Shown here piece by piece: positions 7,473-10,552 of a DNA stretch of 10,552 nt. The notes under the pieces were generated by a model. The model had not been told where the DNA came from and ran no database searches. It worked only from the letters and a program-made list of their open reading frames with translations. Numbering within the stretch: the first letter of the stretch is position 1; the number at the start of each line of letters is the position of its first letter. Location: positions 1 to 10,552 of the forward strand of contig JAQICF010000223.1 of assembly GCA_027858795.1 (NCBI GenBank), read 5' to 3'. This DNA comes from Candidatus Delongbacteria bacterium (lineage in GTDB: Bacteria; Delongbacteria; UBA4055). The translations under genes were made by a program, and so were the position numbers.

Positions 7473-8636
7473 ATGAAATATATAAAAAGAAACTTAACTG
7501 AAAAAATAAAAAAATATTTAACAAATATTCCTATTGTTGCTTTATTGGGTTCAAGGCAATCAGGAAAATCAACACTAGTAAAGCAAATAGTAAAACAATA
7601 TAAAAAGTCAATATATTTAGATTTAGAAAAGCCTTCCGATCTAGAAAAATTAAAAGATCCTGAATTATTTTTTGAAATGTATAAAGATTCATTGATTTGT
7701 TTAGATGAGATCCAACTTTTACCTGATATATTCCCGGTTCTCAGATCCGTTGTAGATCAGAATGATCGGAATGGACAGTTCCTTCTTCTTGGCTCAGCAT
7801 CAAGAGATTTGGTAAATAAAAGTTCAGAATCACTAGCCGGCAGGATTTATTATCTTGAATTGTCCCCATTTACATTAACGGAAATTGCAAATTCAAAAAA
7901 GGATAAATCGTTGGAACTTCTTACTAAAGGTGGCTATCCGAGAAGTTATTTGTCAAAAGATGATAGTGATAGTTTTGTGTGGAGAGAGAATTTTATTCGT
8001 TCGTATTTGGAAAAAGATTTACCCATGCTTGGATTTAATTTACCTGTTAAAAAGCTTGAGCGGTTTTGGAAAATGATAGCACATTCACACGGACAGTTAT
8101 TTAACAGCTCAAAGATAGGAGAATCTATGGGTATAAATTACCATACTGTTAGAAATTATCTTGATATTTTAGAGCAAACTTTCATCGCTAGGATTTTATA
8201 TCCATTTGAAGCCAACATAAAAAAGAGATTAGTGAAATCGCCAAAAGTTTATATCAGAGATTCGGGGATTTTACATGCGTTATTAAATATTCATTCTCTA
8301 GATGAATTGCTATCAAATCCGATCTTTGGTTCGGCTTGGGAAGGATTTGCAATTGAAAATATTATCAACTCATTTCCAAATTGGGAATATTTCTTCCATC
8401 GTACTTCACATGGGTCTGAGATCGATTTAATTATGAGGAATGGTCAAAATTTGATAGCTGTTGAATTTAAAGCATCCACTTCTCCGAAATTAACAAAGGG
8501 TTTTTGGAATGCTCTTGACGATTTAGGTATAGATGATGCTTGGGTGATTGCACCTGTTAAAGATATGTATCCAATTGAAGAAAGAGTAAAAGTTTCAAAT
8601 CTTTTAAATTTTATTAATTATGTTAAAGAGAAATAA
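7473..8636 (+). CDS. AAA_14 / DUF4143 family ATPase
   Basis: The protein has 387 residues, the usual length for this family. The N-terminal AAA+ part has Walker A GSRQSGKST (26-34), Walker B LICLDE (74-79) followed by IQLLP, and a LLLGSAS sensor-like segment near 105-111. The C-terminal DUF4143 part carries a nuclease-fold-like signature: HGSEIDLI with E316 and D318, then VEFKAS with E331 and K333. This spacing fits the PD-(D/E)xK fold, which in this family is often kept whether or not it cuts DNA. A winged-helix-like middle part includes GESMGINYHTVRNYLDILEQ. The start has AAGG 7 bases upstream. It is a single-gene unit with its own promoter and converges on recQ. Family members are widespread orphans of unknown function, frequently horizontally acquired. 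No toxin or antitoxin partner is visible next to it. Confidence 0.9.
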   Translation: MKYIKRNLTEKIKKYLTNIPIVALLGSRQSGKSTLVKQIVKQYKKSIYLDLEKPSDLEKLKDPELFFEMYKDSLICLDEIQLLPDIFPVLRSVVDQNDRNGQFLLLGSASRDLVNKSSESLAGRIYYLELSPFTLTEIANSKKDKSLELLTKGGYPRSYLSKDDSDSFVWRENFIRSYLEKDLPMLGFNLPVKKLERFWKMIAHSHGQLFNSSKIGESMGINYHTVRNYLDILEQTFIARILYPFEANIKKRLVKSPKVYIRDSGILHALLNIHSLDELLSNPIFGSAWEGFAIENIINSFPNWEYFFHRTSHGSEIDLIMRNGQNLIAVEFKASTSPKLTKGFWNALDDLGIDDAWVIAPVKDMYPIEERVKVSNLLNFINYVKEK

Positions 8637-8658
8637 AAATTTGAATTTCCTAGTTTTT

Positions 8659-8684
8659 TGTCAAGCATGTTAGATGCTTGCACA
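8659..8684. repeat. Hairpin spanning the recQ stop codon
   Basis: CAAGCAT (8662-8668) and ATGCTTG (8674-8680) pair perfectly around a 5-base loop. TGT (8659-8661) pairs with ACA (8682-8684) past one bulged C. The recQ TAA falls in the loop. Neither strand has a T-run directly after the stem, so it is not a canonical intrinsic terminator. It lies in the 33-bp convergent gap and recQ end, where it could protect 3' ends or end transcription from both sides. Confidence 0.45.
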
Positions 8685-10169
8685 GTAGTCTGCGATTTTC
8701 GTTAAGAATATACTTCCGTATTTTTTCAATTTAACTTCTCCGACACCGTTGATTGACAAAAATTCTACGGAATTCTTAGGAAGCTTTGATGCCATATCCT
8801 TTAAGGTAACATCAGAAAAGACTATATATGGTGGCATATTTTCTTCATCTGCTACTTTCTTTCTTAATATTCTTAAAATTTCAAATAAGTCTTGGTCAAA
8901 ATCACCTTGCAGAATGTCACTGGATTTTCGACCCTTAGATTTTAGATCCTTTCCTTTGCTGTAAGATATCGCTTCAATTTCTTCAGAAGGAATACATACA
9001 TCACACATCTCACAATTATCGATATCGTATTCCTCACCAAAATAATTTAATAAATATTTCCTTCTACATTTATTGTTCGAGCTAAAATTAATAACATCCC
9101 TTAATTTTCTATATGCGGTCTTCTGGAATTTTTCATCCTCGATTTGTTTGATAAAATAGTCATGTTTTATTTTATCACCATAGCTGAAAAACAAGATACA
9201 ATCACTTTGTAAGCCGTCTCTTCCTGCTCTACCCGTTTCCTGATAATAACCTTCAATACTCTTAGGCAAGTCGTGGTGAATTACAAAACGCACATTTGGT
9301 TTATCAATACCCATACCAAAAGCGATAGTAGCTACAATTACCTCCACATCATCTTTGATGAATTTTCTTTGATTATTAATTCGAACTTCAGAGGACAATC
9401 CTGCATGATAAGGTAATGCTCGAATACCTTCATTTTGTAACCTTTCAGATATTTTATCTACAGACTTTCTGCTCTGACAATAAATAATCCCTGAATCTTC
9501 GGTATGATTTCTCAAATAATACAGTATGTGTTCATATGTTTTCTTCTTAGGCATAACACGATAAAGCAGATTCTTTCGATTCACACTTGTTTTATAAAGT
9601 TTGGAATTTTCCATATTTAATTGTCGAATAATATCATTTTGAACTTGAGGAATTGCAGTTGAAGTAAGTGCGATCAAGGGAGTATTTGGAAAATGTTCTT
9701 TTAGTTGGTTTAATTTGCTGTATTCTGGGCGAAAATCATGGCCCCATTCTGAAATACAATGTGCTTCATCTATAGCTATTAAACTTATTTTTAACTGATG
9801 CAAGAAATTAAGGAATTTTTCCGTCATAATTCTTTCTGGAGCTACATATAAAAGCTTAATTTCTTTATTTATTAACTGTCTTCTTATTTTATCTATTTCA
9901 TCATAATCCATACCACTGTTAATAGAAACTGCAGAGATTCCGATAGACTGCAAATAGTCAACTTGGTCTTTCATGAGGGAGATGAGTGGAGAAATGACAA
10001 TGGTTAGACCATCATTCATTACAGCGGGTAGCTGATAACAAAGTGACTTGCCACCACCAGTTGGCATTAAGACTAGCGCATCATTATTATTGAGAATATC
10101 CCCAATAATTTCTTTTTGTAAGGGGTGGAAATCTGTGAAGCCGAAGTATTTTTGTAATGATTTATGCAT
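8670..10169 (-). CDS. recQ: ATP-dependent DNA helicase RecQ, form lacking the winged-helix domain
   Basis: This 499-residue superfamily 2 helicase unwinds DNA 3'-5' in recombination and repair. Motifs: motif 0 around Q18, Walker A PTGGGKS (36-42), motif II DEAH (134-137) continuing into the RecQ aromatic-rich loop AHCISEWGHDFRPEY, LTSTA (168-172), ATIAFGMGIDKPNVRFVIHH (280-299), and arginine-finger motif VI QETGRAGRDG (310-319). The zinc site is C368, C386, C389 and C392. An HRDC domain follows directly from about 424 (DLFEILRILRKKVADEENMP) to the end. E. coli RecQ (about 609 residues) has a winged-helix domain of roughly 100 residues between zinc and HRDC. Here only about 30 Lys/Ser-rich linker residues remain. 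The frame is intact, so this is a shorter architecture and not a visible frameshift. The ATG at 10169 has AAAGGA upstream. The gene stands alone. Confidence 0.95.
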   Translation of the reverse strand: MHKSLQKYFGFTDFHPLQKEIIGDILNNNDALVLMPTGGGKSLCYQLPAVMNDGLTIVISPLISLMKDQVDYLQSIGISAVSINSGMDYDEIDKIRRQLINKEIKLLYVAPERIMTEKFLNFLHQLKISLIAIDEAHCISEWGHDFRPEYSKLNQLKEHFPNTPLIALTSTAIPQVQNDIIRQLNMENSKLYKTSVNRKNLLYRVMPKKKTYEHILYYLRNHTEDSGIIYCQSRKSVDKISERLQNEGIRALPYHAGLSSEVRINNQRKFIKDDVEVIVATIAFGMGIDKPNVRFVIHHDLPKSIEGYYQETGRAGRDGLQSDCILFFSYGDKIKHDYFIKQIEDEKFQKTAYRKLRDVINFSSNNKCRRKYLLNYFGEEYDIDNCEMCDVCIPSEEIEAISYSKGKDLKSKGRKSSDILQGDFDQDLFEILRILRKKVADEENMPPYIVFSDVTLKDMASKLPKNSVEFLSINGVGEVKLKKYGSIFLTKIADYCASI

Positions 10170-10207
10170 AATATTCCTTTTAAAATTCTATTTAAGTTAC
10201 TCCAAAG

Positions 10208-10236
10208 AAGGTAGCTTATGGAGGTTAATATTCCAA
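10208..10236 (-). promoter_or_regulatory. Possible recQ promoter
   Basis: On the minus strand, TTGGAA (10236-10231) and TACCTT (10213-10208) are separated by 17 bp. The -10 box, identical to that of the gntR operon, lies 38 bases before the recQ ATG. The -35 box is a weak match. Confidence 0.35.
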
Positions 10237-10245
10237 TGTTTTTCT

Positions 10246-10265
10246 CCACAGGTTGAAACCTGTGG
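10246..10265. repeat. REP-like palindrome 1
   Basis: The sequence ccacaggttgaaacctgtgg forms a stem of 9 pairs with a 2-base loop, or 8 pairs with a TGAA loop. It shares its last two G residues with the left arm of the next palindrome. It is G+C-richer than its surroundings, as extragenic repetitive palindromes usually are. Confidence 0.6.
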
Positions 10266-10329
10266 TTATGGGTGTGCTATCCTGCTAGGCTAGGCATCGG
10301 TAGTCCTGACAGGATAGCACTCCATATCC
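10264..10329. repeat. REP-like palindrome 2, long stem
   Basis: The left arm (10264-10284) and right arm (10310-10329) share a perfect 11-bp core, GTGCTATCCTG with CAGGATAGCAC. Outer pairing of GG(T/A)TATGG extends the match to about 19 pairs, with one mismatch and a small bulge. The 25-base apex (10285-10309) holds the tandem CTAGG repeat and a smaller AGG-CTA / TAG-t-CCT stem. Together with palindrome 1 this looks like a REP/BIME-type or miniature non-coding mobile element in the recQ upstream region. No transposase gene is in the window. Confidence 0.6.
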
Positions 10330-10364
10330 CAAGATACAACTATCAAAGTGTCATATAGTGACCT

Positions 10365-10395
10365 TATGATATATTTTTCTCAATTTTTTATCATA
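10365..10395 (+). promoter_or_regulatory. AT-rich dyad and extended -10 upstream of the last gene
   Basis: TATGATA (10365-10371) and TATCATA (10389-10395) are perfect inverted repeats with a 17-base spacer. TGATATATT (10367-10375) within it fits an extended -10 (TGn plus TATATT) about 73 bases before the ATG at 10449. No good -35 is visible. In such AT-rich DNA the dyad may be fortuitous. Confidence 0.25.
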
Positions 10396-10448
10396 GCAAA
10401 ACATCATCTTTTTTGATATTATTACTTTCAAATAAATAAGGATGAATT

Positions 10449-10552
10449 ATGAAAAATTATATTATTTCACTTTTGATTATCATTTCAATGACCTTTGCAG
10501 GAAATTATAAACTTCCTCCCAAAGCTATATTGGATGTTTTTGAAGCACCTCA
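10449..10552 (+). CDS. Exported protein, N-terminal fragment; possible S9 family peptidase
   Basis: The frame runs from ATG 10449 off the right edge, leaving about 34 residues. The ATG has AAGGA 8 bases upstream. Residues 1-17 are a Sec signal peptide (MKNYIISLLIIISMTFA) with probable cleavage after A17. There is no cysteine, so it is not a lipoprotein. The mature start, NYKLPPKAILDVFEAP, resembles the beginning of many bacterial secreted S9 (prolyl oligopeptidase/dipeptidyl aminopeptidase) proteins, where a YxLPPxxIxDxxxAP segment precedes the beta-propeller. That call rests on one short stretch, and the catalytic part lies outside the window. Confidence 0.6.
   Translation, partial: MKNYIISLLIIISMTFAGNYKLPPKAILDVFEAP

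Noticed and set aside
10048..10293. Small plus-strand open frame running from recQ antisense into the palindromes
   Set aside because: It is antisense to recQ and then crosses the REP-like stems. It has no ribosome binding site and no protein-like composition.
10442..10510. Alternative ATG at 10442 for the last gene
   Set aside because: This frame stops after about 22 codons, while the ATG at 10449 gives a clear signal peptide and a better-spaced AAGGA.
1..10552. CRISPR array, tRNA or rRNA genes, integrase, transposase or toxin-antitoxin pair
   Set aside because: No regularly spaced repeats, tRNA-like cloverleaf, rRNA segment or matching protein motifs were seen on either strand.

Overview
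The window is AT-rich, densely coded bacterial DNA. It holds eight complete protein genes, plus a truncated gene at each edge. The organism looks like a Gram-negative, low-GC, probably anaerobic or environmental lineage. This rests on Sec signal peptides, a lipobox-like segment, a SPASM radical SAM enzyme and base composition. An FCB-type phylum such as Delongbacteria or Cloacimonadota is a guess, because no rRNA or other phylogenetic marker is present. Promoters that could be read are sigma70-like (TTGAnn, 17 bp, TATATT or TACCTT).

Layout. Bases 1-348 are the C-terminal end of an MFS transporter. Facing it on the minus strand is a two-gene unit (2322-358): a 277-residue protein with a leader-like N-terminus, an internal membrane/lipobox segment and a Gly-rich motif around HGTGYGSGGC, then a radical SAM/SPASM enzyme. 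The stop and start of the two genes abut as TAAATG. This looks like a precursor plus peptide-modifying enzyme and is the best candidate for an undescribed system here. Divergent from it, 92 bp away, is an exported 740-residue ankyrin-repeat protein (2414-4636).

The next minus-strand unit (7207-4659) is a self-regulated ABC operon: a YtrA-type GntR repressor, an ATPase whose start overlaps the repressor gene, and an unfamiliar multi-pass permease. A perfect dyad (GTGTATT-N8-AATACAC) lies over the operon's apparent -10 box. Upstream, a long imperfect hairpin (7362-7407) precedes the promoter of an orphan AAA_14/DUF4143 ATPase (7473-8636). The minus-strand recQ (10169-8670) keeps the helicase, zinc and HRDC parts but lacks the winged-helix domain normally between zinc and HRDC. 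Upstream of recQ is a REP-like double palindrome (10246-10329). The window ends in the start of an exported protein resembling the N-terminus of S9 prolyl-oligopeptidase-family peptidases.

The genes form independent modules: possible RiPP-like maturation, a stress-type ABC exporter, an ATPase of unknown role and DNA repair. No CRISPR array, tRNA, rRNA, integrase or transposase gene was seen.
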